DNA of 64,000 bases from Lactobacillus kalixensis DSM 16043 (GCF_001434335.1 NZ_AZFM01000004.1:1-64000); one strand, 5' to 3'. Shown: positions 9,551 through 19,096, counted from the first letter of the stretch. Made by a program: numbers and translations. The notes: generated by a model not told the origin, from the sequence alone.

Positions 9551-10244
9551 CTCTTACCATGTATCCAGTACCACGGACTGTCTTGATGTATGATGGTTGA
9601 CCTGGCACGTCAATCTTATTACGCAAGTAACGTACATATACTTCAACAACATTAGTTTCGATGTTTGATTCAGGTCCCCAAATTTTACTCAAAAGTTGGT
9701 CACGACTTACAACATTATTCTTGTTGTTAATCAAAGTCATGAGCAAATTGTATTCACGTTTAGTAAGATCAATTGCCTTACCGTCTCCGCGATGAACGAT
9801 TCTGTTAGCAGTTTCAATTGTTAAGTCTTTAAACTTCACAATTTGTTGCTTAGAAACAGTGACATTTTGTGCATCCTTTTCAATTTTTACTCTACGTAAA
9901 ACTGCACGTAATCTAGCCAGCAATTCTTCAATTGCAAAAGGCTTAACAATATAGTCATCTGCACCGTGATCTAAACCAGAAACTCGGTCTATCACAGAAT
10001 CTCTAGCAGTCATCATAATGATTGGGGTGGTTTTAACTTGACGTACTCGACGTGCAATTTCCAAACCATTCAAATCTGGAAGCATCAAATCGAGTAAAAT
10101 TGCATCAAAGTTTTCGTTAAGGGCTTGATCTAAACCTTTACGACCATTATTTTCTACTACAGTCTCATAATTCTCGTGTTGTAATTCAAGTTGTACAAAA
10201 CGAGCTAAGTTCTTTTCATCTTCAATAATCAGAATTTTTGCCAT
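9531..10244 (-). CDS. OmpR-family response regulator
   Basis: A 237-residue two-domain regulator. The receiver has the acidic pair at Glu8/Asp9, phospho-acceptor Asp52 (LLDLMLPDLNG), Thr79 and Lys101 (VKPF). The C-terminal winged helix (about 140-237) contains DLTKREYNLLMTLINN and the recognition segment NVVEVYVRYLRNKID. It is first in the operon and overlaps the kinase start by about 20 bases. The leader contains two inverted repeats that may be autoregulatory sites. Confidence 0.95.
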   Translation of the reverse strand: MAKILIIEDEKNLARFVQLELQHENYETVVENNGRKGLDQALNENFDAILLDLMLPDLNGLEIARRVRQVKTTPIIMMTARDSVIDRVSGLDHGADDYIVKPFAIEELLARLRAVLRRVKIEKDAQNVTVSKQQIVKFKDLTIETANRIVHRGDGKAIDLTKREYNLLMTLINNKNNVVSRDQLLSKIWGPESNIETNVVEVYVRYLRNKIDVPGQPSYIKTVRGTGYMVRDEDDGE

Positions 10245-10274
10245 TATCTATTCAGTTCCCGTCCATAAAATATC

Positions 10275-10337
10275 TCTTAGTTAAGACTAAGAATTAATAA
10301 ATGTTTCATATTTAAAGGATACTTTAAAAAAGTATCA
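10275..10337 (-). promoter_or_regulatory. Two inverted repeats upstream of the response regulator
   Basis: A perfect seven-base inverted repeat TCTTAGT-TAAG-ACTAAGA lies at 10275-10292. A second, GATACTT-TAAAA-AAGTATC, lies at about 10319-10337. They flank an AT-rich stretch where the promoter should be, about 30-95 bases before the start codon. Function as operator sites for the regulator itself is inference. Confidence 0.4.
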
Positions 10338-10344
10338 AAAACAA

Positions 10345-10384
10345 GGAAAAAAGCAAGTAATCTTAGGAAAGTATTACTTGCTTA
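10345..10384 (-). terminator. Terminator of the yqeG-to-DUF177 operon
   Basis: Eleven-base arms AAGCAAGTAAT and ATTACTTGCTT around a 12-base loop, followed on the minus strand by a T-rich tract. It closes the seven-gene operon ending with the DUF177 gene. Confidence 0.82.
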
Positions 10385-10396
10385 TCTATATTCAGT

Positions 10397-10954
10397 CTAT
10401 TTACCCTGATCGTCATTATTATCTTCAAACAAAACCTTTAATTTAGCAAAGGCTGGATTGATTTGATTCTTCTTACCTTCTTCAAAGTCATGCTCTGAAA
10501 CAACTTCCCAATCATTTCCTTCTGGATAAACATCATCATCCTCTTCTTCCGGAGTAAGAATGGTTGAAGGTATGTTAAGCAAGATATTATCTTCAACTGC
10601 TGTTTGAAGATCAATTTGATCATGGTTGATCAAAACAATTGGATCTGGATTTTCTTCAATTTCTTCCTTAGTCGGCTTATCCTGAGTGTAATTTTCTGTA
10701 AAAGAAAATTTTTCATGATAAGATACTGGCTTCAAACTTCTACTTGAAGGCACAACTAAGTCTGCTTCGACATGGAAGTTTCCTGTAACATATGGTTCAT
10801 CGTAGAACAAGTCACCAGTTACTTGAATATTTTCTGCTTTATATAATAATTTTTTTGCTCTTTCCAAAAACTCAGGGCGAATTTCAACTTCGCGTTCAAC
10901 ATGTGTAATTGGAGCGCTTGAATTTTTAATTCTTGAAAAACTTAGAGTTAACAT
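10397..10954 (-). CDS. DUF177/YceD-family protein
   Basis: A 185-residue soluble acidic protein of the YceD (DUF177) family, which is linked to 23S rRNA accumulation and usually precedes rpmF. Typical features are the N-terminal beta-rich part (VEIRPEFLERAKKLLY, ILVTGDLF-type strands), a central acidic segment with EEEDDD, and an Asn-Pro-Ala-Phe-Ala-Lys-Leu end. Here it is the last gene of the nadD operon, six bases after tmcAL, rather than next to rpmF. The cysteine pair found in some members is absent. Confidence 0.8.
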   Translation of the reverse strand: MLTLSFSRIKNSSAPITHVEREVEIRPEFLERAKKLLYKAENIQVTGDLFYDEPYVTGNFHVEADLVVPSSRSLKPVSYHEKFSFTENYTQDKPTKEEIEENPDPIVLINHDQIDLQTAVEDNILLNIPSTILTPEEEDDDVYPEGNDWEVVSEHDFEEGKKNQINPAFAKLKVLFEDNNDDQGK

Positions 10955-10960
10955 TTTATT

Positions 10961-12112
10961 TTATCCCTCGATTGGACGTCGACCAAAATTTTGATCAACG
11001 TGCATAATTTGCTCAAATAAACGATCTACTCGCACTTGTAAGGCTATTGAGCCGTCGCGAGAATTCTTCTTATCAACCTTAGAAACAATCTCAATGTCAA
11101 AATCTTTGCGGTGTTCCTTTAAGTATTGACGACCTAACTTACTAAAGCCTAAAAGCATTACAGCTTCATGATTAAAACTCTGAATAATATCATCTTGGCT
11201 GACGTTAAGTAAAGTATATAGACAAAGGCGGCGTAAACGTGAATAAGTATACCGCTTAGATTTAATTCGGCGTAAAAACTCAGTAAAATCACGTGCCAAG
11301 TGAATTTCTGCCTTCATTTTGTATTCAAGTCCCTCACTCATTTGATAAATTTTCTGCAATTCTTCAACTGAAGATGATTCAATACGATATTTCAAAAATG
11401 GAAACAGTATATTCCAATTGGGATAAATTTTTTGCTTACTTAAGGCTTCAGCTTCTTCTTTAGGTAGCCATTCCTTTAATTGACTAGTATCTTCACCATG
11501 GAGCAATAAATTTCTGATCGCACTTGCACTTTGAACGGCACTAGTTGTTTTTAAAATATCATCATGTCCAACACCGATTCGATTAATCGGATGAAGTGTC
11601 ATTGGTGCACCTAAATTATGATTAGCAACAGCATATGCTAGTCCTAAAATTGCATTTGGTGCATTAACTTCATATCCAACTTCACGAGCAACCATCTGAT
11701 TATATTGCGTCGAATAAGTCTGGCTATAATCACGAAAGTCCATTGAAGATTGAGGAATTTCAGCAATTCGACCGCCCAAATAAGCAAAGTTTAAATTGGC
11801 ATCTTCTACTCCAAATACCAGCGTTTCTACGCCTAACTTATTAAGAATTTCAATTGAACCTAACGCAAAAAGATCAGCTGCTTCAACAGCAGTGGAAAAG
11901 GGCATCTCAAAAACTAAATCAGCTCCCGAAGCTAAAGCAGCCTTAGCCCTAGACCATTTATCCATAATTGCCATTTCGCCGCGTTGAACATAATTACCGG
12001 ACATGATAACAATGATCGGATCATCTCCTGCAACCAGTCGGGCTTGATTCATCAAAAATTCATGTCCACTATGGAAAGGATTGTATTCAGAAATAATCCC
12101 AACTACGCTCAT
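10961..12112 (-). CDS. tmcAL: tRNA(Met) cytidine acetate ligase
   Basis: A 383-residue ATP-dependent enzyme (formerly YlbM/DUF795) that acetylates the wobble cytidine of elongator tRNA-Met. The nucleotidyltransferase HxGH motif is at residues 15-18 ([13 protein letters not shown]), followed by the family sequences [13 protein letters not shown] and [10 protein letters not shown]. The C-terminal part ([14 protein letters not shown]) binds tRNA. The start overlaps the rsfS stop. It groups here with NAD and ribosome assembly genes. Confidence 0.93.
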   Translation of the reverse strand: MSVVGIISEYNPFHSGHEFLMNQARLVAGDDPIIVIMSGNYVQRGEMAIMDKWSRAKAALASGADLVFEMPFSTAVEAADLFALGSIEILNKLGVETLVFGVEDANLNFAYLGGRIAEIPQSSMDFRDYSQTYSTQYNQMVAREVGYEVNAPNAILGLAYAVANHNLGAPMTLHPINRIGVGHDDILKTTSAVQSASAIRNLLLHGEDTSQLKEWLPKEEAEALSKQKIYPNWNILFPFLKYRIESSSVEELQKIYQMSEGLEYKMKAEIHLARDFTEFLRRIKSKRYTYSRLRRLCLYTLLNVSQDDIIQSFNHEAVMLLGFSKLGRQYLKEHRKDFDIEIVSKVDKKNSRDGSIALQVRVDRLFEQIMHVDQNFGRRPIEG

Positions 12113-12459
12113 TAGTCTTCTTTTACCTCAAGTTGTTTACCATCTATCCATAACTTCTCAAGGTTATAGAATTCACGAGCATCCTTAGTAAAGATGTTAA
12201 CAACAACATCACCTAAGTCAATCAAAAGCCAATTTGAGTCTCTGGTACCTTCAATACGGTAGTCAGTGTAATTGTGTTCATGAGCTTCTTCAACAATTGA
12301 ATTTGCAATTGCATGAAGTTGACGATTTGAACCTGCACTGGTAACTACAAAAAAGTCTGATAAAATACTGATACCACGCATGTCATATGCTTCAGTATCT
12401 TCACCATGACGATCACTAATTGCCTTTAAAGCAAAATCTAAAATTTCTGTATTTTTCAA
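12112..12459 (-). CDS. rsfS: Ribosomal silencing factor RsfS
   Basis: A 115-residue protein that binds L14 and blocks subunit joining. The DUF143 core is visible: [26 protein letters not shown], then the family motif with [25 protein letters not shown] and a final LEKLW. The ATG is preceded by AAGGAG. It lies between yqeK and tmcAL, the usual Firmicute order. Confidence 0.95.
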   Translation of the reverse strand: MKNTEILDFALKAISDRHGEDTEAYDMRGISILSDFFVVTSAGSNRQLHAIANSIVEEAHEHNYTDYRIEGTRDSNWLLIDLGDVVVNIFTKDAREFYNLEKLWIDGKQLEVKED

Positions 12460-12470
12460 ATTGTTCTCCT

Positions 12471-13067
12471 TTATTTTTTAATACTCCAGACATTGTATGC
12501 TTGCAATGTTCGTGGATAAACTTTATTTCTATTTTCGATTAAGAATTCAAGTGTATGCGCCAATTGATAACCTACGCCTTCATCCAAATTCTTAAAGGTA
12601 ATCTTGCGTGCCTCTTCTACTCCATCAAATGATCTTCCAGGTTCGATATAATCAGCCATAAAAACTATTTTATCTAAAGTAGTCATTTCTACATCAGCAG
12701 TAGTATGACGCCATACAGCCTGCAAAATCTCTGGATCAGTAATTTTTAAATCACGCTTGATAAAGTAAGTTCCGACAATTCCGTGCCAAATTGCACGATT
12801 CCAATTGAGTAAATCTGGATCAAAGCCTTCATCCTTAATGACTTGGCGATATTCTTCAACTGGTACTTGCTTTGCATAATCATGGACAAAACCAGCTAAA
12901 GCTGCCTTATCTTCATCATAATTATTAAGCTTAGCTAATTTTCTAGCAGTTTCACTCACTCTAACGCAGTGCTCAAAACGGTTGTCATCCATATTAGCCT
13001 TTTCTTTGGCAATAATTTCGTCACTTGATAATGGCGAAAAAGTTTCTTTAAAAACCAATTTAGTCAA
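12471..13067 (-). CDS. yqeK: YqeK-family HD-domain Ap4A hydrolase
   Basis: An HD-superfamily phosphohydrolase; characterised YqeK proteins cleave diadenosine tetraphosphate to ADP symmetrically. The metal-binding residues are His in FEHCVRVSE, the HD pair in GFVHDYAK, and later His and Asp in IWHGIVG and FMADYIEPGR. The open frame extends to a TTG at 13088, but a second TTG at 13067 has AAGGGG at better spacing and starts TKLVFKE, so I use it (199 codons); it overlaps the nadD stop. Confidence 0.9.
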   Translation of the reverse strand: MTKLVFKETFSPLSSDEIIAKEKANMDDNRFEHCVRVSETARKLAKLNNYDEDKAALAGFVHDYAKQVPVEEYRQVIKDEGFDPDLLNWNRAIWHGIVGTYFIKRDLKITDPEILQAVWRHTTADVEMTTLDKIVFMADYIEPGRSFDGVEEARKITFKNLDEGVGYQLAHTLEFLIENRNKVYPRTLQAYNVWSIKK

Positions 13068-13701
13068 GGTAAAGCCCCTTTTCCTCAATATATTCTCTTA
13101 CTTTATCAGGAACCAAATATCTAATTGAAGTGCCAGTTGCAACAGCTTGACGTATCGCAGTTGATGACAAGCGAATATCTGGTGCATCAACCCAAATCAT
13201 TGGATATTTTGGATCTTGTGGATACCCGGGGCGACGAATTCCGACCAAAGTTACTAATTTAGCAAGTTCATCTGCATCTTTCCAGCGATGAAAACTATTT
13301 ACCTGATCGCTCCCCATAATTAAATAATAATTATTTTGTGGAGCTTTTTCTGTTAAATAGCGCATTGTATCAATTGTATATGAGATCCCACCGCGGAAAA
13401 GTTCGAGTAATTTTACGCGGAACTTAGGATTGTCTCTCGTTGCTAAATCAAGCATGGTTGCACGATCTTTAGGCGTTACATTGACGGGGGCCTTTTTTAA
13501 ATTAGGAATATTATCAGGAATAAACCATACTTCATCTAAACGAAGTTTTGTCATTGCTTGTTCTGCAGCTACCAAATGAGCGATATGAACTGGATTGAAA
13601 GTTCCACCCATAATACCAATTTGCCGACCAGGACGATTAGAATTTATTTGTAATTCTGTTTTGGTAATCGGCTTTTTCTCAATGCATCTAGAATTACTCA
13701 T
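13060..13701 (-). CDS. nadD: Nicotinate-nucleotide adenylyltransferase
   Basis: A 213-residue enzyme making deamido-NAD from NaMN and ATP. The nucleotidyltransferase motif GIMGGTFNPVHIAHL (HxxH at about 38-42), ISYTIDTMRYL and the ISSTxIR-type motif (RLSSTAIRQAV) are all present. The protein has about 28 extra N-terminal residues before the fold compared with many homologues. It overlaps yqeK by eight bases. Confidence 0.95.
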   Translation of the reverse strand: MSNSRCIEKKPITKTELQINSNRPGRQIGIMGGTFNPVHIAHLVAAEQAMTKLRLDEVWFIPDNIPNLKKAPVNVTPKDRATMLDLATRDNPKFRVKLLELFRGGISYTIDTMRYLTEKAPQNNYYLIMGSDQVNSFHRWKDADELAKLVTLVGIRRPGYPQDPKYPMIWVDAPDIRLSSTAIRQAVATGTSIRYLVPDKVREYIEEKGLYLD

Positions 13702-13711
13702 ATTAAAACCT

Positions 13712-14821
13712 CTAAATTAAAGCTCGACGGATTCCTAAACCTATTTTATCAGGTGTATATGTTTTCACAACGCAATTTGCTGGAACAGTCACAAATCCGA
13801 TCCCACCAAAGAGTAAATCACTCTTAAAGTCAGTATGATATTCTTGTCCTTTTAGTGGTGGTAAGTAATCACTGCCAGTAGGCGGGGTTAACATTTCCGC
13901 AACATGCTTTTGATAAAAATCATCGGCATTGCTTGTCTTGGTGCGGTGGAGCGTTACGGCGCGGGCTGCATAGACAGTAAAACCGGCTGGATCACCCTTA
14001 ATAAAGTCAATTCGGCCAAGTCCACCTAAGAAAATCGTGTTTCCTGGCTTAATTTGGAAAGTAGCAGGCTTTAATGGCTTTTTAGGGGATGCACTCTCTA
14101 AATCTTTAGGATTAAGTCTAGTAGCCAATTGATTTTGACTCATGATGCCGGGTGTATCAGCTAAATAATGACCATTTTCAAGTGGAATTTCAATTCGATC
14201 CAAAGTAGTACCTGGAAAACGTGAGGTGGTAATTAAATCCTTAATATCCCCCATTTTATCTATGATAGCGTTAATTAATGTAGACTTACCTACATTAGTC
14301 ATCCCAACAAAGTAAATATCTTCTTTTTGTGAAGCCTTATTTAAATACTCAATTAAGTCATCCAAATACTTTTGACGGGCTGCACTAATTAAAAAGATTT
14401 CTTTAGGATGAAGTCCCATGCGGTTAGCTTCTTGTCTCATCCAATCTTTAATCTTGCTTTGGCAAGTATTTAATGGGAAAAGATCAAACTTATTTCCTAC
14501 CAAAATAAAATCATTGTCCCCAACAAATCTCTTTAATGAACTAAGCAGTGAATTTGAAAAGTCAAATAAATCTACTACATTAACAACTAGAGCCTTTTTT
14601 TCAGCTAAGGAATTAAGTAAAGCCAAGAAGTCATCATTATTTAAATCAACTGGCATAATTTCATTATAATGACGAAGTCTAAAGCATCTTTGGCAATATA
14701 CGTCAGTATCTTCTGTTTCTTGCGCTTTCTTCAAAGCACTGGCCGGTAAGTAGCCAGCTTGCTTAGGATCGTCTGATTGAAGCTTAGCCCCGCACCCAAT
14801 ACAAATAATTTCATCATCCAT
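13712..14821 (-). CDS. yqeH: Ribosome biogenesis GTPase YqeH
   Basis: A 369-residue circularly permuted GTPase needed for 30S assembly. The N-terminal treble-clef zinc finger is CIGCGAKLQ...CQRCFRL. G4 (VGNKFDLFP) and G5 come first, followed by G1 (GMTNVGKSTLIN) and G3 (LADTPGI), which is the diagnostic permuted order. It overlaps the yqeG end by eight bases and precedes nadD by ten. Confidence 0.96.
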   Translation of the reverse strand: MDDEIICIGCGAKLQSDDPKQAGYLPASALKKAQETEDTDVYCQRCFRLRHYNEIMPVDLNNDDFLALLNSLAEKKALVVNVVDLFDFSNSLLSSLKRFVGDNDFILVGNKFDLFPLNTCQSKIKDWMRQEANRMGLHPKEIFLISAARQKYLDDLIEYLNKASQKEDIYFVGMTNVGKSTLINAIIDKMGDIKDLITTSRFPGTTLDRIEIPLENGHYLADTPGIMSQNQLATRLNPKDLESASPKKPLKPATFQIKPGNTIFLGGLGRIDFIKGDPAGFTVYAARAVTLHRTKTSNADDFYQKHVAEMLTPPTGSDYLPPLKGQEYHTDFKSDLLFGGIGFVTVPANCVVKTYTPDKIGLGIRRALI

Positions 14822-15338
14822 TTTTTAAATTCTCCTTGAAAGTTACACGATGCGATAAGGATAAAAAGAAAAAGATAATTTTTTCAAAAAAGCGATTAAT
14901 TCTTGTATTCCATTTGTCAGTTTCAACTAATGGTTTAACAAGAACAGTTTGAACACCAGCTAAGTTTCCAGCTTGCATATCAGTGATTAACTGATCGCCT
15001 ACCATCATAACTTGATCTTTTTGAAGACCTAGTCGCTTGCGTTCTTTAGTAATTGCAAAAGGAAGTGGCTTTCTTGACTTAGCAACAAAAGCGATGCCAT
15101 ATGGGTTAAGTACTTTACCCACTCTTTCGGCGTTGTTATTGGAAATAACAACTAATTTAATACCAGCCTTCTTTAACCGCTGATTTAATTTATTCATCTC
15201 TTCTGCTGTTTCAAACTTATTCCAAGCAAGCAAAGTATTATCTAGATCTGAGAAGACAGCTTTAATGCCCATCTTATGCAGTTTATCAGTATCAAAGTGA
15301 TAAATTGTATCAATAGTATATTTAGGTCGAAATAACAT
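14814..15338 (-). CDS. yqeG: YqeG-family HAD-IIIA phosphatase
   Basis: A 174-residue HAD phosphatase. The catalytic DxD motif is in FSDLDNTLLAW (Asp at about 31/33), motif II Thr/Ser in VVISNNN, the Lys in KSRKPLP, and motif III Asp in MVGDQLITDMQAGN. It is the first gene of the operon running to DUF177; homologues always sit beside yqeH. Substrate unknown; phosphatidylglycerophosphate is a suggestion from distant relatives only. Confidence 0.9.
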   Translation of the reverse strand: MLFRPKYTIDTIYHFDTDKLHKMGIKAVFSDLDNTLLAWNKFETAEEMNKLNQRLKKAGIKLVVISNNNAERVGKVLNPYGIAFVAKSRKPLPFAITKERKRLGLQKDQVMMVGDQLITDMQAGNLAGVQTVLVKPLVETDKWNTRINRFFEKIIFFFLSLSHRVTFKENLKNG

Positions 15339-15413
15339 TTTCCGATTTTCCCTTCATGAATGTACTATTCCTATCTTATCAGAAATGGACTACTTTTTGA
15401 TAATTTTTGGCAT

Positions 15414-15443
15414 AAAAAAAACGCGTCTATCACGCGCTTTTTC
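15414..15443 (-). terminator. Terminator of infC-rpmI-rplT
   Basis: GC-rich stem ACGCGT/ACGCGC extended by A/T pairs, followed on the minus strand by eight Ts, just downstream of the rplT stop codon. Confidence 0.85.
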
Positions 15444-15449
15444 TATTTA

Positions 15450-15806
15450 TTAGTTCAAAGCTTTCTTTGCAGTTTCAACAAGCTTTGCAAAAGTTTCTGA
15501 ATCGTTGTAAGCAATGTCAGCTAACATCTTACGGTTCATGTCAACGCCAGCAACCTTAAGACCGTGCATTAACTTAGAGTAAGACATATCGTTTTGTCTT
15601 GCAGCTGCGTTAATACGAACGATCCATAACTTTCTGAAGTCGCTCTTGCGTCTTCTACGGTCACGGAATGCGTACTTGTAGGAAACAAACAATTGAGTGC
15701 TTGCTGCCTTAAATTGCATATGCTTTGCGCCACGGTAACCCTTGGCAAGCTTTAAAACCTTTTTACGACGTTTACGTGTTACAGTTCCACCTTTAACTCT
15801 TGGCAT
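15450..15806 (-). CDS. rplT: 50S ribosomal protein L20
   Basis: A 118-residue very basic 23S rRNA-binding protein needed early in 50S assembly, and the autorepressor of its operon. The basic N-terminal extension ([24 protein letters not shown]) and the globular C-terminal half ([21 protein letters not shown]) are typical. Last gene of infC-rpmI-rplT. Confidence 0.98.
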   Translation of the reverse strand: MPRVKGGTVTRKRRKKVLKLAKGYRGAKHMQFKAASTQLFVSYKYAFRDRRRRKSDFRKLWIVRINAAARQNDMSYSKLMHGLKVAGVDMNRKMLADIAYNDSETFAKLVETAKKALN

Positions 15807-15840
15807 CAGAAATTCCTCCTACTATCGTTCTATTTATCAA

Positions 15841-16041
15841 TTAACGCATTTGAGCAAGCATTTGCTTGATACGCTTCATGTCGCTGCGTGAAACCATAGC
15901 AGCTTTTCTCAAGTGACGACGTTGCTTCTTAGTCTTACCGTGGAAACGGTGACCAGTAAATGCGTGGTGACGCTTTAAACCACCATTTGCAGTTCTCTTA
16001 AAACGCTTAGCAGAAGCGCGGTGTGTTTTCATTTTTGGCAT
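15841..16041 (-). CDS. rpmI: 50S ribosomal protein L35
   Basis: A 66-residue basic ribosomal protein with the family start [15 protein letters not shown] and the [16 protein letters not shown] core. It lies between infC and rplT with short spacers, each gene having its own AGGAGG-like ribosome-binding site. Confidence 0.98.
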   Translation of the reverse strand: MPKMKTHRASAKRFKRTANGGLKRHHAFTGHRFHGKTKKQRRHLRKAAMVSRSDMKRIKQMLAQMR

Positions 16042-16061
16042 TGTAAAATTCCTCCAATTAA

Positions 16062-16595
16062 CTACTTTTTATTTTTGTCCTTATCACTCTTAGGAGCAAG
16101 CATCAAGAACATTGAGCGGCCTTCCATCTTAGGCTTGCTAGTTACATTAGCAATATCTGATGTAGCTTCGGCCATCTTCTCAAGTACTTGTTGTCCTAAT
16201 TCCTTGTGAGTGATTGCTCGACCTCTAAAACGAATTGAAACACGAACCTTGGCATTTTCCTTAGTGAGGAACTTGCGAACATGCTTCAACTTAGTCTCAA
16301 AATCGTTACCTTCAATAGTTGGGCTTAAACGAATTTCTTTGACACTAATTGTCTTAGACTTCTTACGGGATTCCTTAAGCTTCTTCTGTTGTTCGAAGCG
16401 GTACTTACCGTAATCCATTACTCGAGCTACTGGTGGTTTAGCGTTTGGTGAAATAAGAACTAAATCAAGGCCTTCATCGCTTGCACGACGTAAAGCATCA
16501 TTCTTACTCATAACGCCAACTTGTTCACCATCTGCATCGATCAAACGAACTTCGCGAGCGCGAATTCTTTCGTTTAATATCAAATCTCTTGGTAT
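16062..16595 (-). CDS. infC: Translation initiation factor IF-3 (AUA start)
   Basis: IF-3 binds the 30S subunit and checks start-codon choice. The domains are the N-terminal part ([13 protein letters not shown]), a helical linker ([15 protein letters not shown]) and the C-terminal part ([31 protein letters not shown]). No ATG, GTG or TTG is well placed: the perfect GGAGGT at 16604-16609 is eight bases before an ATA codon at 16593-16595, which opens the frame as (M)PRDLILNE. The next candidate, TTG at 16583, is 20 bases from the Shine-Dalgarno. A rare start is the known autoregulation device of infC. That gives 177 codons. Confidence 0.95.
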   Translation of the reverse strand: MPRDLILNERIRAREVRLIDADGEQVGVMSKNDALRRASDEGLDLVLISPNAKPPVARVMDYGKYRFEQQKKLKESRKKSKTISVKEIRLSPTIEGNDFETKLKHVRKFLTKENAKVRVSIRFRGRAITHKELGQQVLEKMAEATSDIANVTSKPKMEGRSMFLMLAPKSDKDKNKK

Positions 16596-16611
16596 GACTC
16601 TTCACCTCCGT

Positions 16612-16742
16612 GTTAATTTGAGGACAAGAAAAAGGCGGGATAAGTAACGCCCGCCTTTAATCAACAGAAAATATCGATCAGCCTAGAGGTTAATTTAACT
16701 TAGGCGAGAAGCGGGAGCTTCTTCTTGTTCTCAACTAGTAGT
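16612..16742 (-). promoter_or_regulatory. L20 leader (autoregulatory attenuator)
   Basis: The transcript 5' of infC holds long-range pairs typical of the Firmicute L20 leader: GCCTA at 16681-16685 with TAGGC at 16701-16705, and GAGAAG...CTTCT/GTTCTC arms at about 16705-16732. It ends in a strong terminator, AAAGGCGGG (16631-16639) with CCCGCCTTT (16650-16658), followed by a T-rich run. Excess L20 is known to bind such leaders and favour termination. The reading rests on position and structure, not on a covariance search. Confidence 0.85.
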
Positions 16743-16771
16743 AGTATACTCGTTTGCACCATACACGTCAA
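16743..16771 (-). promoter_or_regulatory. Promoter of infC-rpmI-rplT
   Basis: Minus-strand -35 TTGACG (16766-16771), exact 17-base spacer, -10 TATACT (16743-16748). This is one of the best sigma-A promoters in the window and fits a highly expressed ribosomal operon. Confidence 0.85.
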
Positions 16772-16852
16772 TACGATCTTACAATTCTTTTGAACAAATT
16801 TGGGCAAAATAAGCATAATCTATTTTACCTATTTTTCAATAATTTTTCCACC

Positions 16853-16899
16853 AAAAAAAGCTGCTAGATTTTAGGCAATTAACCTGATCTAGTAGCTTT
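16853..16899 (-). terminator. Terminator of thrS
   Basis: Arms AAAGCTGCTAGAT and ATCTAGTAGCTTT, one mismatch, with seven As on the plus strand giving a T-run on the minus strand. It lies just past the thrS stop. Confidence 0.85.
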
Positions 16900-16915
16900 A
16901 TTGTTAAATATTTAA

Positions 16916-18850
16916 TTAGTTTTCTCTTGAGTATGACTTAACATCAGCTTCAATTTCGTTAATGAAATCTTCAAGACTCTTAGAAATCTCTTCTTCAGTA
17001 CCGTAACGACGTACATTTACTGAGTTAGACTTCATTTCTTCATCACCCAATACCAAAGTGTATGGAACCTTTTGAGTTTGTGATTCACGAATCTTGTATC
17101 CCAATTTTTCATTTCTGTCGTCAACTTCAACTCTAAAGCCGCGCTTAGCTAATTCTGCACGAACCTTTTCAGCGTATTCACCGTGAGCTTCGTTGTTAAC
17201 TGGAATAATTTCAGCTTGAACTGGTGCAAGCCAAGTTGGGAAGGCACCCTTGTAAATTTCGATTAAGTAAGCGATGAATCTTTCCATAGTACCAACAATA
17301 CCACGGTGAATCATAACTGGTTGGTGTTCTTCACCATCTTGACCAACATACTTCAAGCCAAATCTTTCTGGAAGCATGAAGTCAAGTTGGATAGTTGACA
17401 TAGTTTCATCATTACCCAAAGCAGTCTTAGTTTGGATATCAAGCTTAGGACCGTAGAATGCAGCTTCACCTTCTGCTTCAACATAGTCAAGACCAAGGTC
17501 ATCCATAGCAGCCTTAAGCATTGATTGAGATGTTTCCCACATTTCGTCATTTGCGTAGTATTTATCAGTGTTCTTTGGGTCACGGTAAGATAATCTGAAG
17601 TAGTAATCAGTAATACCGAAATCGTGGTAAACATCCATGATCAACTTCAAAACTTTAGCAAATTCTTCTCTGATTTGGTCTAATGATACGAATGTATGAC
17701 CGTCATTTAATGTCATTTCACGAACACGTTGAAGACCTGACAAAGCACCTGACTTTTCGTATCTGTGCATCATACCAAGTTCTGCAATACGAAGTGGTAA
17801 GTCACGGTATGAGCGAATGTGGTGCTTGTAAATTTGAATATGTGAAGGACAATTCATTGGACGAAGTTCAAGCATTTCACCATCACCCATGTCCATTGGT
17901 GGGAACATGTCATCACGGTAGTGTGCCCAGTGGCCTGAAGTCTTGTAAGCATCAACATTCATCAATACTGGAGTGTAAACATGCTTGTAACCATCAGCCA
18001 CTTCTTTATCAACGATGTAGCGTTCAACAACACGGCGAATAGTAGCACCCTTTGGCATCCAGTATGGAAGACCTGCACCAACTTTAGGATCAACAAAGAA
18101 CAAGTCAAGATCACGACCAATAGTACGGTGGTCACGTTCCTTAATTTCTTGACGACGCTTCAAATCTTCATCTAAAGCAGCCTTCTTGAAGAATGCTGTA
18201 CCAAAAATTCTTTGAAGCATTGGGTTTGAAGACTTACCAAGCCAGTAAGCACCAGCAACTGACAAAAGCTTGTAGTTCTTAATCTTACCAGTGTTTGGAA
18301 GTAATGCATCAAAGCCAAAATCAACGAAATCGCCCAACTTATAAGCATCAACTTTTTCGCCATCGATCTTCTTAAGAAGTTCCAACTTGTATGGATCATC
18401 CTTAAAACGATCTTCTAATTCAGACTTAGCAACTTCAACACGTTCAATTGCTTGACCATTCTTGATCATCTTTTGCATTGCCTTTTCAAATTCTGGCAAT
18501 TCGCTAACTTTAATTTGATCACTCTTATCAGTGTCAACATAGAAGCCGCCTTCGTCAGCAACGTGATCACCGAAGCGAAGTTCTGGATACTTGTTCTTAG
18601 CAACTGCTTCAAAAACAAATGCAGCAGTTGCACGTAAAACATCTAAACCTTCTTCATCTTTATCAGTAATAATAGCAACTTCACTATCTTTATCTAATTG
18701 AAAATCTAATGGCTTAATTTTACCATTAACCTTACCTGCAACAGCAGCTTTTCCAAGTGAAGTAGCAATATTATGTGCTAAATCACTGATTGATAATGCT
18801 TCTTCATATTCTTTCTTTGAGCCATCTGGCAAAGTAATTGAAAAACTCAT
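16916..18850 (-). CDS. thrS: Threonyl-tRNA synthetase
   Basis: A class II synthetase of 644 residues from the ATG at 18850, which has GGAGGAAC upstream; a longer frame runs back through the leader but has no support. Order: TGS domain (about 1-62), the second additional/editing domain of alanyl/threonyl type, the core with [12 protein letters not shown], zinc ligand Cys in [13 protein letters not shown], motif 2 region [16 protein letters not shown], motif 3 [20 protein letters not shown], then the anticodon-binding domain (about 540-640). Controlled by a T-box. Confidence 0.97.
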   Translation of the reverse strand: MSFSITLPDGSKKEYEEALSISDLAHNIATSLGKAAVAGKVNGKIKPLDFQLDKDSEVAIITDKDEEGLDVLRATAAFVFEAVAKNKYPELRFGDHVADEGGFYVDTDKSDQIKVSELPEFEKAMQKMIKNGQAIERVEVAKSELEDRFKDDPYKLELLKKIDGEKVDAYKLGDFVDFGFDALLPNTGKIKNYKLLSVAGAYWLGKSSNPMLQRIFGTAFFKKAALDEDLKRRQEIKERDHRTIGRDLDLFFVDPKVGAGLPYWMPKGATIRRVVERYIVDKEVADGYKHVYTPVLMNVDAYKTSGHWAHYRDDMFPPMDMGDGEMLELRPMNCPSHIQIYKHHIRSYRDLPLRIAELGMMHRYEKSGALSGLQRVREMTLNDGHTFVSLDQIREEFAKVLKLIMDVYHDFGITDYYFRLSYRDPKNTDKYYANDEMWETSQSMLKAAMDDLGLDYVEAEGEAAFYGPKLDIQTKTALGNDETMSTIQLDFMLPERFGLKYVGQDGEEHQPVMIHRGIVGTMERFIAYLIEIYKGAFPTWLAPVQAEIIPVNNEAHGEYAEKVRAELAKRGFRVEVDDRNEKLGYKIRESQTQKVPYTLVLGDEEMKSNSVNVRRYGTEEEISKSLEDFINEIEADVKSYSREN

Positions 18851-18873
18851 AAGTTCCTCCAGTAAAAATATAA

Positions 18874-19092
18874 TAAAAAAAGTCCCAGTGCGACATTGCA
18901 CTGGGACGTTAATTAGCGTGGTTCCACCCAAAATTCAGACTAGCGTAATCTAGTCTCTCTTATGGACTGATAAAGGAGTCCAGCCAAATATTTATTTTGG
19001 GGTTAAAAGAGGTGGGGCAAGCCACTAATGAATGACTTCCAGAACTAGGTCATTCTCTCTGAAGCGTAGCTTGTCATGTCTCTTTCATTAAT
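18874..19092 (-). promoter_or_regulatory. T-box riboswitch of thrS
   Basis: On the minus strand the antiterminator motif GGGTGGAACCACG lies at 18917-18929. It is followed by a perfect ten-base terminator stem (GTCCCAGTGC 18882-18891 with GCACTGGGAC 18898-18907) and a run of Ts. The roughly 160 upstream bases contain the Stem I region. The downstream gene implies uncharged tRNA-Thr as ligand. Confidence 0.93.
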
Positions 19093-19096
19093 TGAT

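Noticed and set aside
16583-16583. TTG as infC start
   Set aside because: It is 20 bases from the perfect Shine-Dalgarno and would remove the conserved N-terminal residues; ATA at 16595 has ideal spacing.
17683-18175. Open frames antisense to thrS
   Set aside because: Composition follows the complement of the synthetase codons; no start signal or family similarity.
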